Assembly (NCBI GenBank): GCA_030054275.1
Contig: JASGCF010000114.1
Coordinates: forward strand, 1 to 9,298
Length of the DNA stretch: 9,298 nt
From: Limnohabitans sp.
Lineage (GTDB): Bacteria > Planctomycetota > Phycisphaerae > Phycisphaerales > SM1A02
Direction: 5' to 3'
Of the stretch, positions 1 through 8,220 are shown piece after piece. The position numbers and the translations under genes were made by a program. How positions within the stretch are numbered: position 1 is the first letter of the stretch; every line of letters starts with the position of its first letter. The notes under the pieces were generated by a model. That model was given only the letters and a program-made list of their open reading frames with translations, did not search any database and was not told where the DNA came from.

Positions 1-27
1 CTCACAGCCGAGCACTCTGCAAACGAA

Positions 28-94
28 GTCTCTTCTGGGTCTCTTCTGGGTCTCTACTGGGTCTCTACTGGGTCTCCACTGGGTCCCCACTCGG
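28..94. repeat. 11-bp tandem repeat, about six units
   Basis: Five consecutive 11-bp units run from 28 to 82 (gtctcttctgg twice, gtctctactgg twice, gtctccactgg), followed by a decayed sixth unit (gtccccactcgg) to 94. The units drift from left to right by single substitutions at the same two or three positions, as expected of slippage and unequal copying. The array lies 32 bp beyond the stop of the ECF sigma gene, between it and whatever gene follows on the minus strand outside the window. An 11-bp period is close to one DNA helical turn, so all copies face the same side of the helix. No function can be assigned from sequence. Confidence 0.85.
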
Positions 95-125
95 ACCCAA
101 ACGCACCTTTGGGCCCCAACTCGCC

Positions 126-716
126 CTAACCACCCTTCGCACGATCCGACTCGCCACTCCCATGCTCAAGTTCTCGGAGCCTTGTGAGCCCTCGACTCAA
201 CGCACTTTTCACCGTGCCAAGCGGCGTGTCGAGTTGCGCCGAAATCTCGCGCAGACTGAATCCCTGTAAATAGGCGCGTTCAATCACCGTGCGTTGAAGG
301 TCTGGGAGGCGCGACAACTGGCGCCGCAGTCGCTCGCGCCCCTCGCTCCCCTCACCTGAGCCAATAGCCTCTGGGCGAGCAACTGCCCCGCCCGCATCGC
401 CGCGCGACTCGTCCAGTGCCGCTTTGTCGGGCCTCGCAGACTGACGACGAAGCCGATCAATCAGGTGCCGCCGCGTAATCAGCATCACCCAAGTCACCAG
501 TTTCGCTCTGCGGGGGTCGAACCGATCCGCCGTCCTCCACAGTCGCACAAACACCTCTTGGACAGCATCTTCCGTCTCAGCCCGCGAGCGCAACACCTGT
601 CGCGCAGACTGATACACCAACGCTCCGAATCGATCGTACAACTCGCCGAGCGCTGCTTCGTCGGAAGCCGCAACTCGCTGCATGAGTTCCCAGTCGATGC
701 GTTCGCTCTCGGTCAT
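126..716 (-). CDS. ECF-type RNA polymerase sigma factor (SigK/RpoE-like)
   Basis: This 196-residue protein has the two domains of an extracytoplasmic-function sigma factor and should direct RNA polymerase to a small set of promoters. Region 2 spans about residues 24-93: 'ELYDRFGALVY', the core-binding 'AEDAVQEVFVRLW' type segment with D50, then 'RFDPRRAKLVTWV' and 'RRHLIDRLRR'. Region 4 spans about 127-183, with the helix-turn-helix 'SLREISAQL' and 'TPLGTVKSALSRGLTRLREL'. The linker between them (about 95-126) is Gly/Ala/Glu-rich and probably flexible. Length is normal for the family. The ATG start at 716 has no clear Shine-Dalgarno sequence. ECF genes are often followed by an anti-sigma gene. 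Here the minus-strand frame stays open from the stop to the window edge, so a partner may begin just outside. The signal sensed cannot be read from the sequence. Confidence 0.93.
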   Translation of the reverse strand: MTESERIDWELMQRVAASDEAALGELYDRFGALVYQSARQVLRSRAETEDAVQEVFVRLWRTADRFDPRRAKLVTWVMLITRRHLIDRLRRQSARPDKAALDESRGDAGGAVARPEAIGSGEGSEGRERLRRQLSRLPDLQRTVIERAYLQGFSLREISAQLDTPLGTVKSALSRGLTRLRELEHGSGESDRAKGG

Positions 717-967
717 TTTGCTTGGGTTGTGGGCAGGTTTGTGGCCTTGTCCCCGGTGGCTTGGCCGTTCGACGACCGGAAATGTACTTCAAATCAACTC
801 GAAATCCACTCTGAACGGGTTGGCTATCCGGAATCGTGAGGTACTCTTCCTCCGCAGTCCGCGTCCCATGGTCTGCATCATGGTTTGGGCCAATCAACGC
901 GTAGCGATTTTGGCGAGTAACAGAGCACCGCACCGCGCGAATCTCGTGCGTTGCGAAGAATGCAAGT

Positions 968-973
968 GAGGAG
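968..973 (+). promoter_or_regulatory. ribosome-binding site that selects a TTG start
   Basis: The sequence GAGGAG lies five bases before TTG at 979. It is one of only two convincing Shine-Dalgarno sequences in the window and is the main reason to start the prepilin-like gene at this TTG, since no in-frame ATG precedes the hydrophobic segment. I saw no confident sigma-70 -35/-10 pair in the divergent gap 717-978. Confidence 0.7.
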
Positions 974-978
974 CCCTC

Positions 979-1806
979 TTGGTTGCGACGAGCAATCATC
1001 CTCCGCAGGCATCGACGGACTGTCACAAGTCCGCGAGATATCGCTCTCAACGCAAGACGAACACGACTCCCGCCAAACCTGGCTTCACCCTTCTCGAACT
1101 GTTGGTTGTGATTGGCATTGTGGCAGTGCTGACTGGGCTTCTGATGCCCACGCTGCGCAGTGCTCGCAACGCGGCCGAACGACTGTCTTGCGCGAACAAC
1201 CTCCGTCAAGTTGGCTGCGCGCTGACCGAATACCTCAACGACAGCAACGACTGCCTGCCAACGCTGAGCGCCACCAGCAATTTGCAGACCGCGCAATGGG
1301 GCGAAGGTATGTGCCTCACCAATCCCACTGGCTCGCGACTTGAGGGTTTGGGCAAACTTGTGAGTGGCCTGTACATCACCGATCCACGACTGCTCTACTG
1401 CCCCTGCCATCGCGGCGACCACCCGTACGAGCGCTATGCACAGCGACTCATCGGTGGCGGCCTCAACATCGGTGGCACTTCGCCTGTGTACGCGAACTAT
1501 CACTATCGCGGCCATCTCAATCCAGCAGCCTCATCGGCCAGTACAGCTTCGCTCAAGGGCAAGAATCTTGCGGGCGTGGTCCTTGTGGTCGATGGCATGC
1601 GGACGCGCCGCGATTTCAATCACCTCACTGGTACGAATCGCCTGAAAGGTGACGGCAGCGTCGATTGGCTGCTTGACGCGGGGAACCGCATCTACCATGG
1701 GCTGCCGCAGTCGCCAGCGATTTCCTTCACCGGAAATGGCGCGATCTTCAACGAGGCATGGCGTTGGATTGATCGAACTCCCGCGGACGACGACGCTGCA
1801 GACTGA
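979..1806 (+). CDS. type IV prepilin-like protein with H-x9-DG motif
   Basis: This 275-residue protein has a class III prepilin signal. A basic leader of 35 residues ends in K-P-G, with predicted prepilin-peptidase cleavage after G35. F36 follows, then Glu at mature position +5 (E40) and a hydrophobic helix, about residues 38-56. After it comes 'SARNAAERLSCANNLRQVG', typical of planctomycete pseudopilin-like proteins. Near the C-terminus H215 is followed by exactly nine residues and then D225-G226, the H-x9-DG signature of this family. A C-x-C pair sits at C141/C143. The family resembles type II secretion pseudopilins and is often found in many copies per genome, but its substrate or role is not established. 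The 35-residue leader is longer than in classical prepilins. The TTG start is supported by GAGGAG five bases upstream. The gene stands alone and converges on the minus-strand operon. Confidence 0.9.
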   Translation: MVATSNHPPQASTDCHKSARYRSQRKTNTTPAKPGFTLLELLVVIGIVAVLTGLLMPTLRSARNAAERLSCANNLRQVGCALTEYLNDSNDCLPTLSATSNLQTAQWGEGMCLTNPTGSRLEGLGKLVSGLYITDPRLLYCPCHRGDHPYERYAQRLIGGGLNIGGTSPVYANYHYRGHLNPAASSASTASLKGKNLAGVVLVVDGMRTRRDFNHLTGTNRLKGDGSVDWLLDAGNRIYHGLPQSPAISFTGNGAIFNEAWRWIDRTPADDDAAD

Positions 1807-1864
1807 TTGCGGAACGCACGCTGCGTCGCGCGCGCAGGATGTGGCACCCTCGACCCACGCAAAC

Positions 1865-2803
1865 TCACTGCTTCACGCAGTCGACGACCTGTGCGCGATG
1901 TCGACCAGCGCCAGGATCCACAATTTCGGATCGCAACGGATACCACGGTGCGCGAAGGAATGTGAGGTCGATCCCGATGAATGGCCAGTCGCGCGGGTAG
2001 GTTGCGCCCCAACCAGTCCCGTTTGTTTCGAATGCCTCCGAGTAGTCGGATGCGATCAGCGAGAGCGAGTGGCTGCCACGCGTGATGTTGAAATCGCCAA
2101 CCATGATGTCTGGCTCTGTCGCACGAAGTTGCGCGAGTTCTCCGCGCAAAGACCTCATGGTCAGCGTGCGAGGCAGCGTTGGCGCACTTGGAAGATCGAT
2201 CGTTTCGACAATCAAGGGACCAGATCCGGTGGCAAGCGTGAAACGAGAGACGAATCGATTTCGTGCGGCCAACACTGGCATCGCTTCCGTGACTGTGAGC
2301 CGCGACACGACAGAGAACTTCCCTGCTCCTTCGATCATGTAGCCCTTGGGAACAAGCAGTTGGCTTGACTCGCGCAGAACATCTGGACCTGCGTCGGTGA
2401 AGAGGTAGATGTCTGCGTCAAGTGCTGCAAGTTTCTCGACAGCCCCACGAATCGCGTCACCCGATGGGTAACTTGGGTTCCAGTGCACGATGCGAAGCGC
2501 CTCGGACGGTCTCGCGGCCGGGAGCCCCCACATCCGCAACACCTGCACCAACGCAAGCAGTGCTGCGGCCACAGTCCACCATCCAAGTCGACGCGTTTCT
2601 TCTTGATCGCGGCGCAGCCACCGCGCTATCGCGAGCAATGCTGCGAGCCACAGAAGCGCAGGCACAACGAGCGCAATGCGTGGAATCCACCAAATCGCTT
2701 GCATGAAGTACCAGCGATCTGTCACAAGATTCGACGCGACCAACAAGACCAAGGCAAGCACGGCTGGCACCTTTGCCAAGCGAAAGGGAGTCCACTCACC
2801 CAT
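1865..2803 (-). CDS. membrane-anchored endonuclease/exonuclease/phosphatase (EEP)-fold protein, possibly degenerate active site
   Basis: This 312-residue protein has three predicted membrane helices (about residues 11-27, 36-61 and 74-91), then an EEP-fold domain from about 103 to the end. Visible EEP landmarks are 'LRIVHWNP' (N109, the first-strand Asn), 'GDFN' at 236-239, 'IDLTFL' at 278-283 (usual I-D-x-I/V-F) and 'GRHRAQVV' with H302 near the C-terminus. Two positions differ from catalytic members: the usual Glu of 'LQE' is replaced by 'FTDAG' with D137 nearby, and the Asp of the usual S-D-H is R301. It may therefore be inactive or have shifted specificity, and the substrate is unknown. 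The start ATG overlaps the last 8 bases of the upstream nucleotidase gene, so the pair is probably translationally coupled. Topology suggests an external catalytic domain, but this is inference. Confidence 0.8.
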   Translation of the reverse strand: MGEWTPFRLAKVPAVLALVLLVASNLVTDRWYFMQAIWWIPRIALVVPALLWLAALLAIARWLRRDQEETRRLGWWTVAAALLALVQVLRMWGLPAARPSEALRIVHWNPSYPSGDAIRGAVEKLAALDADIYLFTDAGPDVLRESSQLLVPKGYMIEGAGKFSVVSRLTVTEAMPVLAARNRFVSRFTLATGSGPLIVETIDLPSAPTLPRTLTMRSLRGELAQLRATEPDIMVGDFNITRGSHSLSLIASDYSEAFETNGTGWGATYPRDWPFIGIDLTFLRAPWYPLRSEIVDPGAGRHRAQVVDCVKQ

Positions 2804-3878
2804 GTCTCAACTCCGTGCTGCAGCGGGCATGGTGCACGCGGACGCCTTCAACGCGGTCGCGCTCTGCAAGTTCCCGCGCGATCGCTGGACCAAGGCCTCG
2901 CGCTGCACAAATCACTGCGTTGTTCGCCACAAGTCTGCGCCCGCGAGAACAATCGATCTCGCCTCCATCGGTATCGCCAACCCACGCGCCCGCCTCGCGC
3001 GCGAGGAGCACAGCGCCCGCGTGATCCCACACATACTTGCCGGGACCGTTGCCGCGACGGCTATACGCGACATCGGCAAGCCCTGCGATCACATGCCCGT
3101 ACTTCGCTTGGCTATCCGAGTGCACCAACGCGCAGTCGTGGCCTGTTGAACGGCCCACAGCCAAGCGCGCCTCCGTTTGCGATGGCGTCGCGCGTGCGGG
3201 AGCCACGACGCGTACGACTTCATCCGGTGGAAGCGTGTCTGTCCGAACCTTCGCTTGCGAGACTTCGCCGCCAGAGAGTGGCATCCACCAGCAACCAGCC
3301 CCTGCTTCTGCCGTGAACACCCGTCCGCCGAGAATTGTGGGAAACCCGTTCACTGCGCAGACGGGAGTTCCTCGCGAGAGCAACGCCAAGCAGGGACACC
3401 AATGGTCACCATCGATGAAGCCCTGCGTGCCATCGATCGGGTCGAGTACCCAACAAGCGTCGATGTCGTGGGTGGGGCCATCGATCCTTCCGAGGTGAAG
3501 CGCCTCGTCGATGCCCGTACTGCCATTTTCACTCTTGCCACCAACGCGAACGCCCCACGACTCAAGCAACACGCGGCAATGCGCGAGCGCCGCTGGCTTT
3601 CCACCAATCGATGCGCTGTCCTCTTCGGCAATGGTCGGGAGCGCTCCGAACCACTCTGCCAACTGCGTCAAAATCAAGACCTGTAAGGCCACATCAACCG
3701 CCGTCACCACAGAGCCGTCGGGCTTCCCCACAATCGCCTCGGCTGGCAGCGTGCGGCGCGCCTCGACGGCGAGATTGGTCGCACGCGCCATGAGTTCCAT
3801 GATGGCAGGCAACCGATCGCGCACAAGAAGTTGTCCGGCTGAGGGCATCCCGAAAGCGTAGCAAGGCTTCGGTGCCAT
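2796..3878 (-). CDS. 3'(2'),5'-bisphosphate nucleotidase, HAL2/SAL1/CysQ type
   Basis: This protein belongs to the inositol monophosphatase superfamily and should convert pAp to AMP plus phosphate, removing the inhibitory by-product of sulfate assimilation and sulfotransfer. Motifs in order are 'KPDGSVVTAVD' (52-62), 'AEED' (84-87), 'WVLDPIDGTQGF' with metal ligands D146, I148 and D149, 'DSQAKYG' (255-261) and 'WDHAGAVLLAREAGA' with D285. The Ser-Gln-Ala-Lys-Tyr-Gly stretch is what separates the HAL2 group from plain inositol phosphatases. Length, 350-360 residues, is normal for HAL2/SAL1. The start is uncertain: ATG at 3878 or ATG at 3848 (residue 11, 'MPSAGQLLV'). Neither has a Shine-Dalgarno sequence. 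The inner one better matches family N-termini and would free the inverted repeat at 3877-3893 from the coding region. The last bases overlap the start of the EEP-fold gene. Sulfur genes are not visible nearby. Confidence 0.9.
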   Translation of the reverse strand: MAPKPCYAFGMPSAGQLLVRDRLPAIMELMARATNLAVEARRTLPAEAIVGKPDGSVVTAVDVALQVLILTQLAEWFGALPTIAEEDSASIGGKPAALAHCRVLLESWGVRVGGKSENGSTGIDEALHLGRIDGPTHDIDACWVLDPIDGTQGFIDGDHWCPCLALLSRGTPVCAVNGFPTILGGRVFTAEAGAGCWWMPLSGGEVSQAKVRTDTLPPDEVVRVVAPARATPSQTEARLAVGRSTGHDCALVHSDSQAKYGHVIAGLADVAYSRRGNGPGKYVWDHAGAVLLAREAGAWVGDTDGGEIDCSRGRRLVANNAVICAARGLGPAIARELAERDRVEGVRVHHARCSTELRHG

Positions 3879-3893
3879 TTCGGCAGGCGAAAT
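3877..3893. promoter_or_regulatory. inverted repeat ATTTCG-N5-CGAAAT, candidate activator site
   Basis: ATTTCG at 3877-3882 and CGAAAT at 3888-3893 form a perfect 6-bp inverted repeat with a 5-bp spacer. Two further ATTTCG half-sites follow at 3920-3925 and 3939-3944, giving four half-sites in 68 bp. The repeat centre lies about 88 bp before the start site predicted from the sigma-54 element, a usual distance for enhancer-binding proteins. It also overlaps the outer possible start codon of the divergent nucleotidase gene, so it could affect both directions. The identity of any binding protein is unknown. Confidence 0.45.
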
Positions 3894-3946
3894 CAGCCCG
3901 CCTCACGCCCTGTCACCCGATTTCGCACTCACTTTGGCATTTCGGC

Positions 3947-3962
3947 TGGCACGACCGTTGCT
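3947..3962 (+). promoter_or_regulatory. sigma-54 (RpoN) promoter upstream of dnaK
   Basis: TGGCACGACCGTTGCT matches the sigma-54 consensus TGGCACG-N4-TTGC(A/T) at every conserved position. The -24 GG (3948-3949) and -12 GC (3960-3961) are separated by the required 10 bases. Transcription would start near 3973, giving a dnaK leader of about 40 nt that contains the ribosome-binding site. Sigma-54 promoters need an AAA+ activator and ATP. No CIRCE element (inverted TTAGCACTC) is present before dnaK, so HrcA control is not indicated. Confidence 0.7.
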
Positions 3963-3996
3963 TTGACGGCCGCCCCCGCCGGCAACCCCGCGGGGC

Positions 3997-4003
3997 AGAA
4001 GGA
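3997..4003 (+). promoter_or_regulatory. dnaK ribosome-binding site
   Basis: AGAAGGA ends nine bases before the ATG at 4013. It decides the dnaK start: the reading frame is open back to 3872, but the DnaK N-terminus (K-I-I-G-I-D-L-G-T-T) begins a few residues after this ATG. A perfect 10-bp palindrome, CCCCGCGGGG (3986-3995), sits immediately before it and could fold next to the ribosome-binding site. Confidence 0.75.
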
Positions 4004-4012
4004 ATCGAAACT

Positions 4013-5926
<1,914 letters not shown>

Positions 5927-5970
5927 CCCTGAAAGACGGTCATGGACGAAACGCGTGTTTGATCAACGAC

Positions 5971-6004
5971 CCGCGGCCCGCGACTCTCGCGGGCCGCGGC
6001 TTTT
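5971..6004 (+). terminator. intrinsic terminator after dnaK
   Basis: CCGCGGCCCGCG (5971-5982) and CGCGGGCCGCGG (5988-5999) form a perfect 12-bp GC-rich stem with a 5-base loop, ACTCT. C and TTTT (6001-6004) follow at once. The stem is unusually strong and lies 45 bp after the dnaK stop, so enzyme I should be transcribed separately. There is no matching T-run on the minus strand, so it should act in one direction only. Confidence 0.92.
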
Positions 6005-6035
6005 CCCGCAAACTCGCAGCCGTCTTGCGACTCTG

Positions 6036-6041
6036 TAGACT
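6036..6041 (+). promoter_or_regulatory. possible -10 element for enzyme I
   Basis: TAGACT lies 11 bases before the ATG at 6053, behind a strong terminator. There is no good -35 at 16-18 bp, only CTCGCA. If used, transcription would begin a few bases before the start codon and the message would be nearly leaderless, which would fit the lack of any Shine-Dalgarno sequence here. This is a weak call. Confidence 0.25.
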
Positions 6042-6052
6042 GACGCCCCCCG

Positions 6053-7840
6053 ATGCCGCATTCCACGCAACAGCCCAAGCCCATGCAGACCGTGAAGGGC
6101 ATTCCGGTTTCGCCCGGCATTGTCATCGGGCGCGTGTTTGTGCTCGGCGAAGCGGAAACGCATGTGCCGCATCGCGATATCGAAGAGCATGAGGTCAGCG
6201 TTGAACTCGACCGCCTCGAGGGAGCACTTCGCGACGCGAACGCAGACCTCATCGTGCTGCGCGATCGCACCGAGCAGCAACTCGGTCGTGAGGCAGCGAA
6301 GATCTTCGGCTTTCATCTTGGGCTCCTGCAAGATCCGGCGCTCGTCGGCCCGATGCGCGAGCGCATTCGCAAAGATCGCATCAACGCAGAGGTCGCCGTC
6401 GCAGATGCATTCCGCAAAGTCACAGAGCAATTCCGCGCCATCGGCAACGAGGTTTTCCGACAGAAGGCCAACGACGTGCTCGATCTCGATCGTCGCGTCC
6501 TCGGCAAATTGATGGGCGAAAACGAGTCGCGTCTCTCGGCGCTCGACGAGCCGGTCATCATCGTGGCGCATGAACTCACGCCATCGCAAACGGCGGGCAT
6601 GGATCGCAAGAAGATCCTCGGGATCGCGACCGATCTTGGCGGCCGAACCAGCCACACCTCGATCGTTGCGCGTGCGATTGAAATCCCCTGCGTTGTTGGC
6701 TGTCAACGCGTGATGGAGCGTGCAGACGATGGCGATACGGTCATCGTTGACGGCGATACCGGCGTCGTCATTGTGCGCCCGACCGAGCGCACGCTTGAGG
6801 AGTATCGTGTTCAGCAGCAGCGCTTCTCGGCGTATCGGAAAGTGCTGCGCGAAACGGCGCCACTCGAAGCGGTGACGAAGGACGGCACGCGCATTCAATT
6901 GCTCGGAAACATCGAGTTTCCGCACGAAGTGGAAAGCGTGCTCGCGAACGGCGGCGACGGCGTAGGCCTCTACCGCACCGAGTTTCTCTACCTCACGAAC
7001 GATCACGAGCCAAGCGAAGAAGAGCAGTATCAAGCGTATCGACGCACGCTTGAGTTGCTCGCGGGGCGACCTTGCACCATCCGCACGCTTGATCTCGGCG
7101 CCGACAAGTACACGCAGCAACGCGCGCACGAACCCGAGCGCAATCCGTTCCTTGGGCTTCGTTCTATTCGCTATTGCCTGCAGAACCGCGAGCTCTTCAA
7201 GACGCAACTCCGCGCCATTTTGCGGGCGAGCGCCGCTGGCCCGGTGAAGATCATGTTCCCGCTGGTGTCGACGCTGATGGAACTTCGCCAAGCGAAGATG
7301 ATCCTCAACGATGTCTGCGAAGAACTCGACGAGGAGGGCATTCCATTCGACCGCGCGATGCAGACTGGCATCATGATTGAGGTGCCAAGCGCAGCGCTGA
7401 TGGCGCGCGCTTTCGCCGATGAATGCGCATTCTTCTCGATCGGGACGAACGATCTGATCCAGTACACGCTGGCGGTCGACCGCGGCAACGAGCGTGTTGC
7501 CAATCTTTACACAGGCGCGTCGCCGGCGGTCCTGTATCTCGTCAAACAGGTGGTTCGATCGGGTCGTCGAGCGGGTATCGATGTGTCGCTGTGCGGCGAA
7601 GTTGCAGGTGAGGCGATCTACACCATGTTGCTGATCGGCTTGGGAATGCGTACACTCTCGCTCGTCCCGAGTCAGATTCCGCTCATCAAGCGCGTGATCC
7701 GATCGGTCGACATCCCCCACTGCGAACAGTTGGCCCGCCGGGTTGGCTCGTTCGATTCCGAGCGGCAGGTGCTCAACACCCTCCGCGACGAACTCAGAAA
7801 GATCGATCCCGACTCGTTCGGCGGCTGGATGGCCGAGTGA
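6053..7840 (+). CDS. ptsI: phosphoenolpyruvate-protein phosphotransferase (PTS enzyme I)
   Basis: This 595-residue protein transfers phosphate from PEP to the active-site His and then to HPr in the cytoplasm. The N-terminal HPr-binding and phosphohistidine domains (about 12-240) begin with 'KGIPVSPGIVIGRV' and hold the active histidine H201 in 'GGRTSHTSIVARAIEIPCVVG'. The C-terminal PEP-binding barrel (about 265-580) shows 'GVGLYRTEFL' (303-312), 'RTLDLGADK' (344-352), 'NPFLGLRSIR', 'IMFPLVST', 'FFSIGTNDLIQYTLAVDR' and 'LCGEVAG' with the catalytic cysteine C514. Length is normal for enzyme I. There is no GAF domain, so this is the PtsI and not the nitrogen-type PtsP architecture, although databases often use ptsP for the family. 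The ATG at 6083 (residue 11) is an alternative start, and neither has a Shine-Dalgarno sequence. No ptsH, hprK or sugar permease gene is adjacent, so its role may be regulatory. Confidence 0.97.
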   Translation: MPHSTQQPKPMQTVKGIPVSPGIVIGRVFVLGEAETHVPHRDIEEHEVSVELDRLEGALRDANADLIVLRDRTEQQLGREAAKIFGFHLGLLQDPALVGPMRERIRKDRINAEVAVADAFRKVTEQFRAIGNEVFRQKANDVLDLDRRVLGKLMGENESRLSALDEPVIIVAHELTPSQTAGMDRKKILGIATDLGGRTSHTSIVARAIEIPCVVGCQRVMERADDGDTVIVDGDTGVVIVRPTERTLEEYRVQQQRFSAYRKVLRETAPLEAVTKDGTRIQLLGNIEFPHEVESVLANGGDGVGLYRTEFLYLTNDHEPSEEEQYQAYRRTLELLAGRPCTIRTLDLGADKYTQQRAHEPERNPFLGLRSIRYCLQNRELFKTQLRAILRASAAGPVKIMFPLVSTLMELRQAKMILNDVCEELDEEGIPFDRAMQTGIMIEVPSAALMARAFADECAFFSIGTNDLIQYTLAVDRGNERVANLYTGASPAVLYLVKQVVRSGRRAGIDVSLCGEVAGEAIYTMLLIGLGMRTLSLVPSQIPLIKRVIRSVDIPHCEQLARRVGSFDSERQVLNTLRDELRKIDPDSFGGWMAE

Positions 7841-7944
7841 ACGAACGCCCGTTCTGGGCGCGGAATCGAACAACAAGAAATTTTGAGGCCGTGAACAGCC
7901 CAGCGTCTGCGTCTTGCAGACTTCATATGGGCGAACTCTTGGAA

Positions 7945-7961
7945 AGGCGGATGTTCCGCCT
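7945..7961 (+). other. hairpin with 7-bp perfect stem
   Basis: AGGCGGA (7945-7951) pairs with TCCGCCT (7955-7961) around a 3-base loop, TGT. It lies about 105 bp after the enzyme I stop. No T-run follows, so it is not a standard terminator, though it could be an RNA end protector or part of a leader. Confidence 0.5.
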
Positions 7962-8185
7962 GCCAATCGGGATGAACGGTCGCGGACTTTTCGCTTGCGC
8001 TTTGCACATGCATGCGCTTTGCCGACAAAGCCGCGCCCCCCGGACGGTTGGACCGAGGAACGATGGCGTGCTGCGCACAGAGCGCACCGCGCCGACACCC
8101 TCGGATGGGAACTTTGCGTGCGCGCCGCGCATGCCCGTTCCGCGCATCGCGCGAGCGGACCTCGGCGACGCATGCCGCGCAGGTA

Positions 8186-8220
8186 CTGGGATGCTTCCCA
8201 GAAACAGATCCGAAAGGATC
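8186..8220 (+). other. two adjacent hairpins, the second with a GNRA tetraloop
   Basis: CTGGGA-TGCT-TCCCAG (8186-8201) is a 6-bp stem with a tetraloop. GATCC-GAAA-GGATC (8207-8220) is a 5-bp stem closed by GAAA, a GNRA loop common in stable RNAs. A third imperfect stem follows (GTGCGG near 8244 with the segment ending at 8264). Such closely spaced stable hairpins are more typical of transcribed structured RNA than of random spacer. They lie about 200 bp before the RNase E/G start. Confidence 0.5.

Noticed and set aside
682..969. Small plus-strand frame filling the gap before the prepilin-like gene
   Set aside because: It overlaps the sigma gene start, has no ribosome-binding site and resembles no known family. 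The hydrophobic stretch near its start is probably accidental.
577..1515. Minus-strand 312-residue open frame
   Set aside because: It overlaps the sigma and prepilin genes in other frames, and both of those have clear family motifs. Its composition looks like an antisense shadow.
1821..1837. Possible shared terminator between the convergent prepilin and EEP genes
   Set aside because: CTGCG-N7-CGCAG is only a 5-bp stem with no T-run on either side. It is too weak to call.
3919..3935. CIRCE-like GCACTC upstream of dnaK
   Set aside because: Only a 6-base fragment of one arm is present and there is no GAGTGC partner at the required spacing.
5963..8173. 736-residue frame antisense to enzyme I
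   Set aside because: The sense strand has all enzyme I motifs in order. The antisense product has no domain and crosses the dnaK terminator.
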